From contig JAXGGA010005219.1 of assembly GCA_038373865.1 (NCBI GenBank), forward strand, positions 16,181-80,180: 64,000 nt of DNA, read 5' to 3'. Source of the stretch: Uloborus plumipes (lineage: Eukaryota > Arthropoda > Arachnida > Araneae > Uloboridae). Positions 35,294 to 46,835 of the stretch are shown piece by piece. Made by a program: the position numbers and the translations under genes. A model generated the notes under the pieces. It was not told where the DNA came from. It searched no databases and saw nothing but the letters and a program-made list of their open reading frames with translations. Numbering within the stretch: the first letter of the stretch is position 1; each line of letters begins with the position of its first letter.

Positions 35294-37152
35294 GGGGAAG
35301 ACCGCCTATATTGGACCCCCTAAGAACAGGAGGCCTGTGTCACTCAATGTGAAGCAAAACAGAAATGCCAAATAGGGCATCGTAAGTTAAATTTAATAGG
35401 GAACCGCCCTAGGAGCTTATATTTTCTGAAAATGTGAAAATTATTTTTTAAAAAATTATCTTATAAAAAGTTGCAAAAGTCCAATTTAGGAATATATGCG
35501 CCTAAATTGAACCACGCGCTTCCTAAATTGGACCGTACCAAGAAATCATAGAATAATTTATATTTGAACTATACAGCTATTTTCCAGGATTTGAAATAGA
35601 ATTTCTCTTGCTTCGGCCTCACTTAGGCAGTGTGGAAAAACTCGCCGATGGCATTTAATATACTTAATCATGTTAAGTCGTAGCTAGTTCTTGTACACGG
35701 TGTATAACTTACTCCGAACATGTAACCTGTTCACTTTGAGTATTTTTGTCTGATGGACTTGCCTCTAATTCTACTGCAGCCAAATCAATGTCATTAAACA
35801 CACGTCAATAAACAGGCCAAACTCCGCTTCTTTGGAATCAACTCACAGCATTTGCCATGGCCTTGATTGCGGTTTGCCCGTAAGAGTTACCAAACAGTTC
35901 TCCTATGCGATATCAGATAATGGATCTTATTGGATGTTCTCGCCTCCATGATCACATGCTCGATTAAAATATGTTGACAGAGACTGAATAAAGACCACAT
36001 CTACGCCCGTGATGTGCTTAAACAGAAAGCATTATTATATCGTTCTCGTGGTCAAGTTTATTGCATCAATGTTATTTATGTAAGTGCTGTGACTATCCAT
36101 TAATAGGAGGACATTCTTTTTACATTGCTTGGCTTAACAGTTTTGATGAAATGTTGTATCAACTGTGTGAATCATCATTTGTGATCCAACCATTTTTTGA
36201 ACTAGAATATTTCTCACCAGGGGGTGCTTTTACGGGAAATTCATACATGGAACGTAATCTTTTGAAAATGAGCATGGTGAGCTCGAAATTCTGTTCACCA
36301 CTCATTACTGCTCCAACATGGTGTTTGCCTCTATACGTCAATATATTTTGGGGCTTTTGAACAGGGAAAAGACCAGCTTCATCTACATTGAACATTTTAG
36401 TAGCATATAAATTGTTTCCTTTTAAAATCTTTTCGGAAATATCGAAGAATTTCATATTTTTCTCTCAGTAAACCAGCAAGAATTTTATTTAAGTTAATAA
36501 CTATGTTTAGTAACCTGTAACTTCAGCTTAATAGATAAAGAGAAAAAAAAACCATACATTTTAAGAAGTTGCAGCTTCTGCTTGATAAAAATGTGCTTGA
36601 TAAAAAAGTTTAAATGAATATCGTGAATAGGTTGTTAAGTGTGCTTAAAATAATTTTAACTACGCTATTAAATAAGATGAGTCACTTATTTTATGTTACG
36701 ATTAATAAAAAGTCTTGTTTAAAATCATATTCTTAAATTGGACCACCGGCCCAATATAGGAAAATTTTTTCGGTCCAATAAAGGAAAACACGCCATTTTT
36801 TATTCTTCAGTTCATTGCTCTGTTAAAAATTATCGCAATCGCGCATGTAAATACATCGATGTAATCCTTATTAAACACAGATTATAATACTGTAACAGCA
36901 TTTTACCTCAACTCACAAGTTGTTGAGTTATCCTTCTAGAAACAAGTCCGCGAAATAAGATTTCGCACGTTTTTAACACAAATCTAAGCGTAACTCACGT
37001 TAAACAGTTTGAAGCGTGGTGAAACTTCATACACATTGGTTTTATTCCTAAAACTTACTATTTCTACTGTTAAAGTGTAGCACAGATCACTGAACTAAAT
37101 TTTAAGCCCGAGGTCCAATTTAAGCAGTGGTCCAATATAGGCGGTCTTCCCC
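35294..37152 (-). mobile_element. Pogo-like DNA transposon with repeated TTGGACC sites
   Basis: TA duplications (35292-35293 and 37153-37154) bound a 1,859-bp element. Its termini are identical over at least 24 bases (GGGGAAGACCGCCTATATTG plus GACC on both ends). Variants of CCTATATTGGACC recur inside both ends in both orientations: about 35494, 35512 and 35520 on the left; 36735, 36749, 36774 and 37113 on the right. They look like multiple transposase binding sites. The encoded protein (see the pseudogene entry) is of the pogo/Tigger/jerky DDE_1 type. Only its catalytic part is recognisable, so this copy is not autonomous. Confidence 0.93.
35790..36455 (-). pseudogene. Pogo-type DDE_1 transposase, catalytic domain remnant
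   Basis: On the minus strand 36455-36159 encodes NVDEAGLFPVQKPQNILTYR followed by GKHHVGAVMSGEQNFELTM and the FPVKAPPGEKYSSSKNGWIT block. NVDETG...VQKP and the APPG...NPSGW region are signatures of pogo/jerky DDE_1 transposases. The D of NVDE is the first catalytic residue. Continuing leftward across several stops and frameshifts, the translation shows VLLLMDSHSTYIN (the second D; the family has LLLDGHxSH) and FIQSLSTYFNRACD (the family has PLKxxYN). The N-terminal CENP-B-like DNA-binding domain is not recognisable. Multiple lesions make it non-functional. Confidence 0.88.
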
Positions 37153-37154
37153 TA

Positions 37155-37688
37155 TATGTTGCTTGTTTAGAGGCAGTTTCCACGGTTACAATAATTTAGA
37201 CATTTGGTACAAGTTTTTGATGCTATGTTGGGAAGGAACTTAATTAACTCATTGTTAAATTCTAACTATTCTCTGTGTGGGAAATACGAAAATTTCACCG
37301 CGTGCTGATATGAAACACAACGTTTCAGTTCGTAAAATTTAAATGACTAGACGTCTGGAGAAGTTTAGACATTAAAACGGCAGCTTGTTAATTGTAGATT
37401 TAGCATTATGCATTTTTATTTCTAATTATGACGCAGTACAATGCTTCACTTTGTATCGTTTCAGATATTTATGTTAAGTTGTGTGAAGGGTTAGCACAAA
37501 AGAATGATTACTGGGTTTTATAAATTTTTATTTTTTAAACTAATATTACTTGATGATTGATTAAAATAGCTAAGGAACCGTATTTTGCATTATCACCAAA
37601 GAAAATTATAGAGGTTTAGATATTTTTCAAACACATTTTAAACAAATCGACCCAATACAAGTTCTTAAAAATGTTACTAAATCGCATA
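37155..37688. other. No recognisable feature
   Basis: AT-rich spacer with no frames or repeats of note. Confidence 0.6.
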
Positions 37689-37690
37689 TA

Positions 37691-37866
37691 CTGTCGGCCC
37701 CGCTTAAACGAATACTGTCGATTCCAAGAAATATTATTCGATAAAACGGGGGGTTTTGATTAAGCAGGGATCTTTAACATTACGTCTATGGCATCGGTTC
37801 CGAGATATTTTATCCGTATAAGCGGGGTATCCATTTATCCATTACCCGATTAAGCGGGGACGACAG
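37691..37866. mobile_element. 176-bp MITE with CTGTCG(T/G)CCCCGCTTAA ends
   Basis: The left end reads CTGTCGGCCCCGCTTAAACG, and the right end reverse-complements to CTGTCGTCCCCGCTTAATCG. TA dinucleotides flank both sides (37689-37690 and 37867-37868). Internal words AAGCGGGG and TAAAACGGGG repeat the terminal theme. Ends of this kind (CTGTCGTCCCCGCTTA) resemble those of Tigger/pogo derivatives, but the assignment is inference. Non-coding. Confidence 0.88.
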
Positions 37867-38050
37867 TATATGTAAATGTGTACGCATATATTAATAAAGG
37901 TTTGAAAAATAGCACGTTTTCTTTCTAGAAACGAGTACATAATAGAAAAAGAGCTCGTTACTCAAAAATAAATAGTAAAATAAATAAATAAATAAATGAA
38001 AAGTGTCGTCAAATTAATGACATTCATTACACCAGTCCCATTAAACCAAC

Positions 38051-38425
38051 TATTCACGTTCATCACATAAATCACGTTCAATCCATCAGTCACGTTAAAA
38101 CAGTTAATCACGTTTACTCCATTGCTTAACCTGCGTTTAGTCCATTTTGTCTACTTAAGTAATCACGTTCAGTAAACCACATTTAATAAATGCATATATA
38201 AATAAATCCCGTTCGTTAAGTCAATTAGTCATGTTCATTAAATCAGCCAATCTTTGTCATGTAATCCATCGTGTTCAATCTATTATGGTTCAACTATTGA
38301 ATGAATTTCACTTAATAAAAACGTTAATCACGTTTCGTGAAGTCAGTCACGTTCAAATCAATCAATCCCGTTCATTAAATCAGTCACGTCCAATCAATTA
38401 TCCACATTCATAACGTCAATAACGT
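38051..38425. repeat. Degenerate array of TCACGTTCA words
   Basis: The word TCACGTTCA or a one- or two-base variant (TCACGTTTA, TCCCGTTCA, TCATGTTCA, TCACGTCCA) occurs about thirteen times in roughly 375 bases. All are in the same orientation, separated by 15-45 bases of AT-rich sequence containing ATTAAATCA and CAATCA. Spacing is irregular, so it is an eroded tandem repeat or minisatellite rather than a regular satellite. A 60-codon frame across part of it (38231-38413) is a by-product. Confidence 0.7.
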
Positions 38426-38429
38426 TTAT

Positions 38430-39300
38430 TCCTTCAGTACGCATGTAAACTAAATGTCTTTCTTCTTCCTTTTAGGAGGAAAAACACTTTTGGTAAATAA
38501 ACGTAAATGTCAAAACGAAATATTTACATGAAGGATATTAGACTCATGAATGATTTTTACCTTATTTCCAACAAAATATGTACATCTAAGTCTGAAAAGG
38601 ACTTATATTATTATGCACTTTGGTCTTGAAAGCAATTTATTTTTGACTGAAATTAACTATACATTTATGAAATTAGTGAAAATATTTTTGGATAAATGGA
38701 GTTGCAAACAGAAAATATTTTAATATTTGACTTTTCCCCGATATATTTTGTAGCTTAATTTATAATGAATGAAGAATCTAGTTACACAAAAGAATAGAAA
38801 TTAATTAATGATAACTGCATTAGTAAGAAAAAACGAAATTCATTAACAGTAGACTAACGAAAAAGTTTTTTTTTCTAGTGAAAGCATATCTTTCACTGTC
38901 ATTTTCTCGTTCATATCATGATAAAAATAGTCTGCTAGAGAGGAAAAAAGTGTCGTTTTTTATGAGAAACTTAATGCAATTACTTCATCAGAAAGAAACA
39001 TTTTTTTTACTCGTAAATAGATAGTGGAAAGAAGAAGATAAAACACTGGAAACACTTTGTCTATTAGCGTATGAATAAAATATCGCATTGCAGAAATGTC
39101 ACTGAACTAAAATATATAACCAAACGCAAGATATTATAAAAATATTCCAAGCAATATCATGCGGGAATGTGGTAAAAAGCAGTTGAAGATTTACCATATC
39201 GCAACTGTCGCAATTGCCAGGAGTACCCACGCAATATAAGAACCTCAAAGGTAATCATAATACCTGTTTCTCTGAAACTCTTATACTTAAAAAGTGGATT
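38430..39300. other. No recognisable feature
   Basis: AT-rich DNA with no frames over 60 codons, no paired repeats and no RNA gene. Confidence 0.55.
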
Positions 39301-39562
39301 ATACTGCCGTGCTAAGAGCAAAAGTCGTACCTGCAGACGACTTCAACATTAGAAATTGCAGTTTAAAGTTTTACTCCACCATGTATTTGACTCATATGCA
39401 ACTTCTTCATCTAATTTTTTAAAATATTTCACATGGACAAATGACCTTAAAACATTGTATTTAGAAAAAATATGCGACAAAGAGCCACCTGGTAACCGTA
39501 ACTCAATTATGATAAAAAGAGCAGTGCAGATACCACTTTTGTGCTTATCACAACACAATGGT
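39301..39562. mobile_element. Possible MITE with imperfect inverted ends
   Basis: The left part GTGCTAAGAGCAAAAGTCGT (from about 39309) matches the reverse complement of the right part, GTGATAAGCACAAAAGTGGT (ending near 39552). Both continue to ACCTGCA and ATCTGCA respectively. The match accounts for the two opposite-strand frames of about 70 codons across the same interval. No clean target duplication is seen. Non-coding. Confidence 0.5.
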
Positions 39563-41034
39563 GTTTCTTAAAGTACAATGCGACATGCCCCGAAACCTGT
39601 AAACCAGGCACTGAGGTAAAGTGCTCCAACTTACTTATAAATGCTCATGTTTTAGAGCTTATCCCCTCTTTAATCCCTCAGGAAAATGTTAACAATTAAT
39701 GTAATGCTCTTTTCCCCTCCAAATAAAAATATTGGGTATGATACTGACAAAAACTAAAATAATGATGAGAGGCGGGGGGGGGGGGGAGACTTTCTCTAAA
39801 AAGCGTTGTGTGCAGAGCAGTAGCGGTCATATTTGGATTGAGCTGGGTTTTTTTACGCTAGAATCAGAAATAATAGTGCCAAAATCATTTTGAGAAGTTT
39901 TGTTTTTCGTTTTTGGGCACTACATTTAGTTAGCAATTATTGCATCCATCTTAATGTTGAAAAAAAAAAAAACTTACCGGATTTACTATAATTGAACATG
40001 TAGCTAAAGTGTTATCTAAAATTCGATGATAGATTTTCACGATGCATTACCATTTTTAGCATTTTCAAAACGGCATGGTCAAAATTCTTTACGATACGCA
40101 AAAGAAAGAGATTTTTGCGCTGTTTTTCACTTTCGGAAGATAAGTTTAAAACAATTCATGAAAGTTGAGAACTTTTATACCTTTTAACATACAAAAACGT
40201 TTTGAATACGAGATGTAGTGCGAAATCAATGAATATAGAAACAACAAAACAAAAAAGCACTTTTTAAAAATATTTTTGATGTGTAAAAAATAGTATTTTC
40301 CATGAAGAAGAATGGCCTTTGAATATTTAGATACTTAACAAACATTAATATATATATATATATGCAAATGTAAATATGCTTCAAACTTTTCGAAGTCTTC
40401 AGAGTTAATCAAGCAAACTGCAAACAAAAATTATGCAAATTAAAGTTCTTGAATTTACTTTAATTGGAGTTAGTTTCAATGCCAAAAATAAAAAACTTCT
40501 ATCGATAGCTTTGCAAGTTTTATTTATTGTTTAAAAATGGTTGCAGGAAAAAAACCACTTTCTCTCTTTAAGAAGAAAAAACAAGCCTTTGTACTTGCAA
40601 AAGAAATAAAAACACAAAATGGAGAATGCACGAGCATCGCATAAAACATCTAAAATAAAATAAAATAACAATGAATGAATGACGTAACTAAGTTAAAAAA
40701 AATTAAGACGCTGAGCTGCCAGATTTTTCAACGCAATAATGAAGAAGAACAACATAAACTTTTCCTTGCTGTTTCCTTAAAACTGATAACTTTGAAATCG
40801 TTTTTTTTTTAAAATTATAATTCGATTTCAAGATGATTCACTCATATATGTTTATTTTTAAAAGCTATAACTCAAAGTCATTCTCACTTTTTTGGAAATA
40901 AAAATAAAGTTTCTTATTTTCTGATATTCCTTTTTTAGTGCAGCAGATATCTCCATATATTATTTCTCTAAGCCGAATCCTATACCCGGTCGAAACTCGC
41001 TCATTTCTTTATCGAATTGCAAGAAAATTTATGA
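39563..41034. other. No recognisable gene
   Basis: AT-rich DNA containing a G-run at about 39775-39787, an A-tract near 39961-39971, and a short (TA)n run at about 40350-40363. No frame or paired repeat was found. Confidence 0.5.
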
Positions 41035-41672
41035 TTTTGAAGCTTATCCCGCGGGCTATTGACGAAAATTAGACCCACCCTCTAAAAAGTGTCGGTTCGT
41101 TTTTTATTCGAACTTCAATTTTTGGGCACAAAATTGACTCTATCTAGCGAAATAATTGTCGTATCGTCTCCATTTTGATTTCATTCGAAAGATTAAAAAA
41201 AATGCGTTCTTTAGAACGTTTCTCCGCTAGCGCCGCGTAACGAGAATCTCGAAAATCCACGTTTAAGCGACTTATAAGCGATTGAAGTTTGAAAAAGTTA
41301 AATTTTTTGCTCAACTGTGAAAATCGTTACATTGTTGTTCAAATCAATTTTAAATGCGACATTTCAAGCCAAGGCTTAGCTCGGTAAACCTTAATTGTAA
41401 CTTTTATGGTTTCAAAATACTATGGTAGTTTTGCGATAACGTTAGTATTTAGTTTAGTAGTAGCCTTGGTTATTTGATTTTAATATAGGGTATCACTTTT
41501 GTAGTAAATGTAAAAGTGAAAGTGTCTTTGATCTCTTTGAAAAGTTGTCAGAACGACGGCAGTAGATGGCGATGTTGTGCAAATGAAGCCAATAAAAATT
41601 GTCGTATTAAATTTTAAGTTTAGATGTTTTTTTTTTTTTTTTTTTTTGCGGAATTCCGCACGGGTCACCTAG
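41035..41672 (+). mobile_element. Helitron-like 3' end; 5' limit uncertain
   Basis: The terminus is clear. The 12-base palindrome GCGGAATTCCGC (41648-41659) is followed after 9 bases by CTAG (41669-41672) and then T, which is the Helitron 3' signature. A T-tract of about 20 bases (41627-41647) precedes the hairpin. The sequence upstream to about 41035 is somewhat richer in CG dinucleotides than its surroundings (CGCTAGCGCCGCGTAACG near 41228) and may be element body, but no TC 5' end was identified. The 62-codon minus-strand frame here begins in the T-tract and is not coding. Confidence 0.6.
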
Positions 41673-42238
41673 TATGACAAATAAAAGGGGAATTGTGCCT
41701 TTAATGATAGAAGCATATAACTTGGTGTGCATATACTATGTATAATTACGAGTCATTTTGGATACGCGGCCATCTGAGATTTCGAATATTTCAGTAAAGG
41801 CGGACGTCGAAAAGGTGGCCTTTGTGTGTGTATACTGTATATACTTTATGCGCTTCTTTGTTTCGATATTCACAAGGTTAATAGCATACGCTACGAAAAA
41901 AATCTTAGAATTTAATATCCTTTTCTATTAAAGTTCTATTGTAATGTGTGTTTTAAGCGAACTTTAACTTTTACCTCTAGGGGGTGCTTTGTAGTTCTTT
42001 TTTAATCGTCCAAAATGCGCAACAGATATGTGACCAAAATTGATGGAATTTTGTCTTTAATAGTAGAAGCTTACAAATTTAGATACAGATAATAAATATA
42101 AACTCATGTTTGCGAAAATTGCCACACCATGAAGGAATCGTCATAATTGAATGAAATTTAATACACAGCTGAGTGATAGTGGTACAAATAAATGATTAAA
42201 CTTAGAAAGAGCCAACAAACAAAAAAACAATATTAAAA

Positions 42239-42757
42239 TTAATATTTTGTGCAGCCACCACGCGCTGCAATAAGTGCTGCTACGTAACGTGGCATGGAGT
42301 CAAACAAATTTTTAATGTCTGCCTGATCCAGAGCATTCCATACTGTTTGTATGTACTGTTTGTATGCGTACTCAAAGTTGGTCTGTAGAAGCAACAAGAC
42401 GAGGATCACGAACGAGACGCCGACCAACGAAACCCCACACGTGTTCAATCGGCGACATATCCGGGGAATACGCTGGCCAGGGAAGAAGCTGTACTTGCTG
42501 CGATGCAAGGAAGGATTGAACTGTCCTAGCGACATGAGGGCGGGCATTATCGGCTGAAATACAGCGCCAGGCAAGCCTTGAAGGAAGGGGACAGTTTGGG
42601 GCTGTAGATTTTCACTGATGTCCCGGTTGCTGTTCAGGCTACCCACAATTCGTAGCAATTGAGATCGTCCGTGGTATGATATGGCACCCCAGACCATGAC
42701 TCCAGGTTTTCGGCCACTGTGACGTTCGTAAATGCCCTCTGGAATGTGGCGTTCATG
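42239..42757 (-). pseudogene. Tc1-family transposase fragment, frameshifted
   Basis: Minus-strand translation gives IPEGIYERHSGRKPGVMVWG followed by AISYHGRSQLLRIVGSLNSN, typical of a Tc1-like lineage common in spiders (recalled, not searched). After a frameshift at about 42557 another frame reads ADNARPHVARTVQSFL and WPAYSPDMSPIEHVWG. These supply the second catalytic D and the E, spaced 34 residues apart. A stop and a second shift follow near 42370. The original frame then resumes with NALDQADIKNLFDSMPRYVA and ALIAARGGCTKY, the usual C-terminus. The N-terminal half, including the first catalytic D, is missing. The 5' truncation ends near 42757 and no terminal repeats were found. Confidence 0.92.
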
Positions 42758-42921
42758 TGAGCTTGCTTATTCTGTCACTTGTTTTTGACTAACTTATGGG
42801 TTCTGAATCCAAAACATATCTCTGTTTTACTACATCATGTAAAGTTTCTAAGATATGATGGGACCAAAGAGATCAAATTGTAAAATGTAGAACAATATAT
42901 ATAACATTTTTTTTGTATATA

Positions 42922-44406
42922 CAGGTAGTTATCAAAATAATGGAAACACTTGAGATTCGTAAGAAAAATCTACCGTTCATCGCAAAATAAGCGATCAATT
43001 GTTCTTTAACTTTAGTCATACAAAATGTAGACTTCACCGGACACTTTCACATTGAAATTAAATCACCCATGCAAAAATCACCTATACAGAAATTTCAGTA
43101 ATTAATTGGCATACTATGTATAATTACTAAACAAATTTTTATGAACATACCAACCTTACTTCCGAAGATATTTTTAAAAAACGGCAATTTTATTTGAAGG
43201 GTTTTTGCTTATAACACGCTGAGTTTTTGATTAAACCTTATCAGAACTTCAGGAAAGATGACAAAATACAAGAGAAAGAACATACTAAAGCGGTAAATGA
43301 AAATATAAAAAATCCGATGAGATATGCATGTTAAAAGGAAATAATTTTTACGGCGCATATGCGAACGACAGAAAATTATAACTACAAAAATATTGTAGCC
43401 TCTTTTATAATGCATGTTATAAAAAAAGTTCCAGTTTAATATCGTAAAAAATGAAAAAGATATCAGCGATCTAGTGAGCTGTATTTTATTCATTTGCCGA
43501 CAACACATAAAAAGTGAGGGACTGTCCACAAAGAACTATTTTTAAATTAAAGGTTATTGCGTCATCGGTTCAAAACCAACGTTTCAGGGGTGACCGGATA
43601 CTTTAGGCCACCTACGTATGAGGTCTTTTTGGTCGAATAGGCGAAATGTGACTTCTATACCGAATATAAATTTTCAAACTGTCTACAATTTAACATTGAA
43701 AAAAATGCTCAATTGTCACTACACTATTTATGGACAACTCCTCGGCATTTTTGTATTGTCTACGAATTGATGAATTACATCTCACTAGATAGCTGGTATC
43801 TTTTTCAATTTTTACGATATTCAACTGGAACTTTTTTTATAAGATGCAGTATAAACCAGGCTACAATATTTTTGTAGTTATAAATTTCTGTCGTTCGCGC
43901 ATGCGGCGTGAAAAACGATTTCCTTTTAACGTTCATATGTCATCGGATTTTTAATATTTTTATTTACCGCTTTAGTATGTTCTTTCTTTTGTATTTTGTC
44001 ATCTTTCCTGAAGTTTGGATAAGGTTTGATCAAAAACTCTGCGTGTTATGAGCAAAAACCTTTCAAATAAAATTGCCGTTTAAAAAAAAATGTTTCATAT
44101 CTTCGGAAGTGAGAGTGGTATGTTCATAAAAATTTGTGCAGTAAATATACATAGTATGCTAATTAATTACTGATTTATAGCTTATTCCCAGCTATTTTCG
44201 AAGAGTTATGGTCAGAAAGCGGTTTTTCTTCCGACCCCCCTTCTTGTCGTCTCCTAAATGCATGGGTGATTTGATTTCAAGGTGGAAATGTCGGTGAAGT
44301 CTATATTTTGTATGACTAAAGTTAAATAACAATTGATCGCTTATTTTGCGATGAACGGTAGATTTTTCTTATGAATCTCAAGTGTTTCTATTATTTTGAT
44401 AACTAC

Positions 44407-44409
<3 letters not shown>
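42922..44409. mobile_element. 1.49-kb giant inverted repeat, TA-flanked
   Basis: The ends read CAGGTAGTTATCAAAATAAT on the left and the exact reverse complement on the right, with TA on both sides (42920-42921, 44410-44411). The pairing continues almost throughout: the left arm is 42922 to about 43533 and the right arm about 43727 to 44409, with a unique core of about 190 bp. The right arm holds an extra block (about 44180-44258) that the left lacks or has lost. Arm identity is lower than in the 13.4-kb hairpin. The 106-codon minus frame (43209-43529) lies in the arm and matches nothing. It is a fold-back or very long-TIR Tc1/mariner-type element without transposase. Confidence 0.9.

Positions 44410-44502
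<93 letters not shown>
44410..44502. repeat. (TA)n microsatellite
   Basis: About 93 bases of TA repeats with a single phase interruption (TATAATATA near 44443). It abuts the right end of the giant inverted repeat and may have grown from, or served as, its TA target. Confidence 0.95.
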
Positions 44503-44503
<1 letters not shown>

Positions 44504-46397
44504 CATTAATTTATCTCATTTGGTCCGCATAGAGTTAAATCGTCCGCTAGGTCTCCTCTCAAACAATATAGAATCCAACCAAAGCATTTATAACAATTAG
44601 AAAAATATGAAAATTCCACTGCCAAACAGAGAGAACGTTTCAAATTGTTCCCCCTCCCCTCCCCCCAAAAATTATTTTTGGTCAAATTTCTCAGGCGTTA
44701 GAGGGGTTCCTGGGAATTAGAATATGGAACATATGTCTCAATTAAACGTTTCTCCAAGTTTATAGCCTCCAGTATTTGCTGTTTAGCTTAGTTCTTGAAC
44801 AGAGTAAACTTAAGACTTACACTAAATTAGGAATCCTCGTATCTCCTGTTCTAACTAATAAAGAAAAAGGAAACAATTTTCAAAGTGTAATGAAATGCGC
44901 TTTTTTGAATGATGCATGAAGAAATTCTCTGAATCCTTTATCAAACATTGAGTGCGACATTTTAGTTTAAAAAATTAATTCAAAGAGTAATTTAAATTTC
45001 TGAAAAATCATTCTGCAACAAAGCTGCGGAGTCTGAAGTAATAGTGCGCCAAACTTCAAGGCTGTAGATGATATGTTGTCTCCTGGAGATGGGACAAGGA
45101 ACAGCCGCAGATGCAACTTCTGACAGACTTTTGACGAAACCTTTTTTAATATATCAAGATAAAATAATAAAATAAATTATGTTACACATTACAAGAAAAA
45201 AAAAACATTCATTTTAAGTGTTTAAATATTTACTACTGCTACTTTAGTTTAAGGCTGCTGAAAATGCAAATTGAATTAAATGCTTAAGACAGCTATTTCT
45301 GATAAGACGCTTTTATGTAAATACCGAACGCATTAACATCGTCAACCGTTTAGTCAATTCAACTTTTAATGTTGCCACTTAACGTTTGGTAAAGCATGAA
45401 TAGCGGCTCCGATTTGCCTGAAAGATTAGAGTTGTCTTCTTAAGTTATAATTTGCATTAATAAGGTATTATGGAAGATTTAAAGCACCATTCTTCCAGAA
45501 TGCATGCATTTCCAATTAGCTAATTGGACTAGATTTTGATTACATGAGATGCGCAGGTAGTTTTGCTAAGCACTTCTCTTTATTGCTTTAGAATCGCGTT
45601 ATAAGTCGGGAAAAATCCAAAAGTCTTACTTTTCTGAATATGCAATTTACAGTAACTTGATTATCAGTTTTACAATTTTCTTTTATAGTTTATAGTGGCG
45701 GTAAAATATGCAGACTTGCAGGATAATATTTTTTTCGTATTTAAGTCAACAAAAATTTTTTCGAATGGTTTTTCGATTGCTTTCTTAAATTGTTATAAGT
45801 TAGTTTGGAGATGATTTCTAAGTTTTGGCGATTATATGCAAAAGGAAAAAGAAAGAAAAGAATGGGCATTAATAATAATGGCAAAATATAGGACGAGCCA
45901 AAAACAAACTTCCCAAAGGTTGTCCCATTTTTGTTCTTTATGAAAAACAAAATTAGTTTTTTTTCTTTTATGAAAAAAAAAAAAAATCTAAAACTAAAAG
46001 AAAAACGCAATTAATCTGCATTTACTTTGAACACTTACCGTGTTTATGCAATTAAATGCATTAACTACAAAAGAAACAAACAAAATGCAATTGCAAGTGT
46101 ACATATGCATTTTCATATAGTCCGGACTCTTTTTGTAAATTTTAATACTTTACGCAGTGTACAGAATTAAAAAATACAGTTATAGTTGAAAATAGTGTCG
46201 CCATCCACTAACAGTAAGACAGCAAAATCAGGAAACAGATAACCAAGGTTCCACTGTATTTTTAAGTCACGTAGAGGTCATATTGGATGATGTCAGATGG
46301 CAGATAACGTAAAGAAACAGGAACACCTTCTTAACATAAAAAAGGAAGTAGATTTAATTTTTTAGACGTTACAAAAATATGTTACTTTTATCCACTA
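44503..46397. other. No recognisable feature
   Basis: AT-rich DNA. An 89-codon minus frame (45741-46010) is rich in F, L and K and reflects A/T tracts. No paired repeats were found. Confidence 0.55.
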
Positions 46398-46834
46398 CTA
46401 GGGTTATTACCCGGCGTTGCCGGGGTGCCTATTAATACAACATAGTGCTTCCTAATAGTAGTTCAAATAGTGTTGAATACAAATAATTGTAGCAGTAATT
46501 GTTTTTAACTTTTTTCATACTAAATGAAGTAGGTGAGCCTTGAATTGACACTCTGTGTTGGAAAATTTGGAATTTAAATGTGTTAAATTTTATCAATTTG
46601 TATGCTTAAAAGCTTCTCAAATACTCTATCTATTCAAAATCGAAAGAAAATGGCCATTCTGAGACACAAAATTTGAGCTTTGAGCTTTTTGGATTTTTTT
46701 AAAATTTCAAAACCCCGCCTATGTGAGTTTTATTGCATCAAGGAACCTCTGTGCCAAGTTTGATGAAAATCCAACGAAAACTGTGGATTTGTATAAGGAA
46801 CAAATATACATACATCCATTTTTATACATATAGA
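46398..46834 (-). mobile_element. Non-autonomous Helitron with intact ends
   Basis: On the minus strand the element starts TCTATATGTATAAAAATGG after host A. It ends with hairpin CCCGGC-AAC-GCCGGG (46424 down to 46410), spacer TAATAACC, CTAG (46401-46398) and host T. Insertion between A and T, TC at the 5' end, and hairpin plus CTAG at the 3' end together meet the Helitron criteria. At 437 bp it lacks Rep/helicase. A second, 5'-truncated member of the family, in plus orientation, is at 61046-61377. Confidence 0.85.
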
Positions 46835-46835
46835 T

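Noticed and set aside
38051..38425. Possible CRISPR-like repeat array
   Set aside because: Repeats are only about nine bases, degenerate and irregularly spaced, and the DNA is eukaryotic. It was kept only as an eroded repeat.
40350..40363. Short TA run as a mobile-element boundary
   Set aside because: Too short, with no inverted ends nearby.
43209..43529. 106-codon minus-strand frame
   Set aside because: It lies wholly within the left arm of the giant inverted repeat and is disrupted in the opposite arm.
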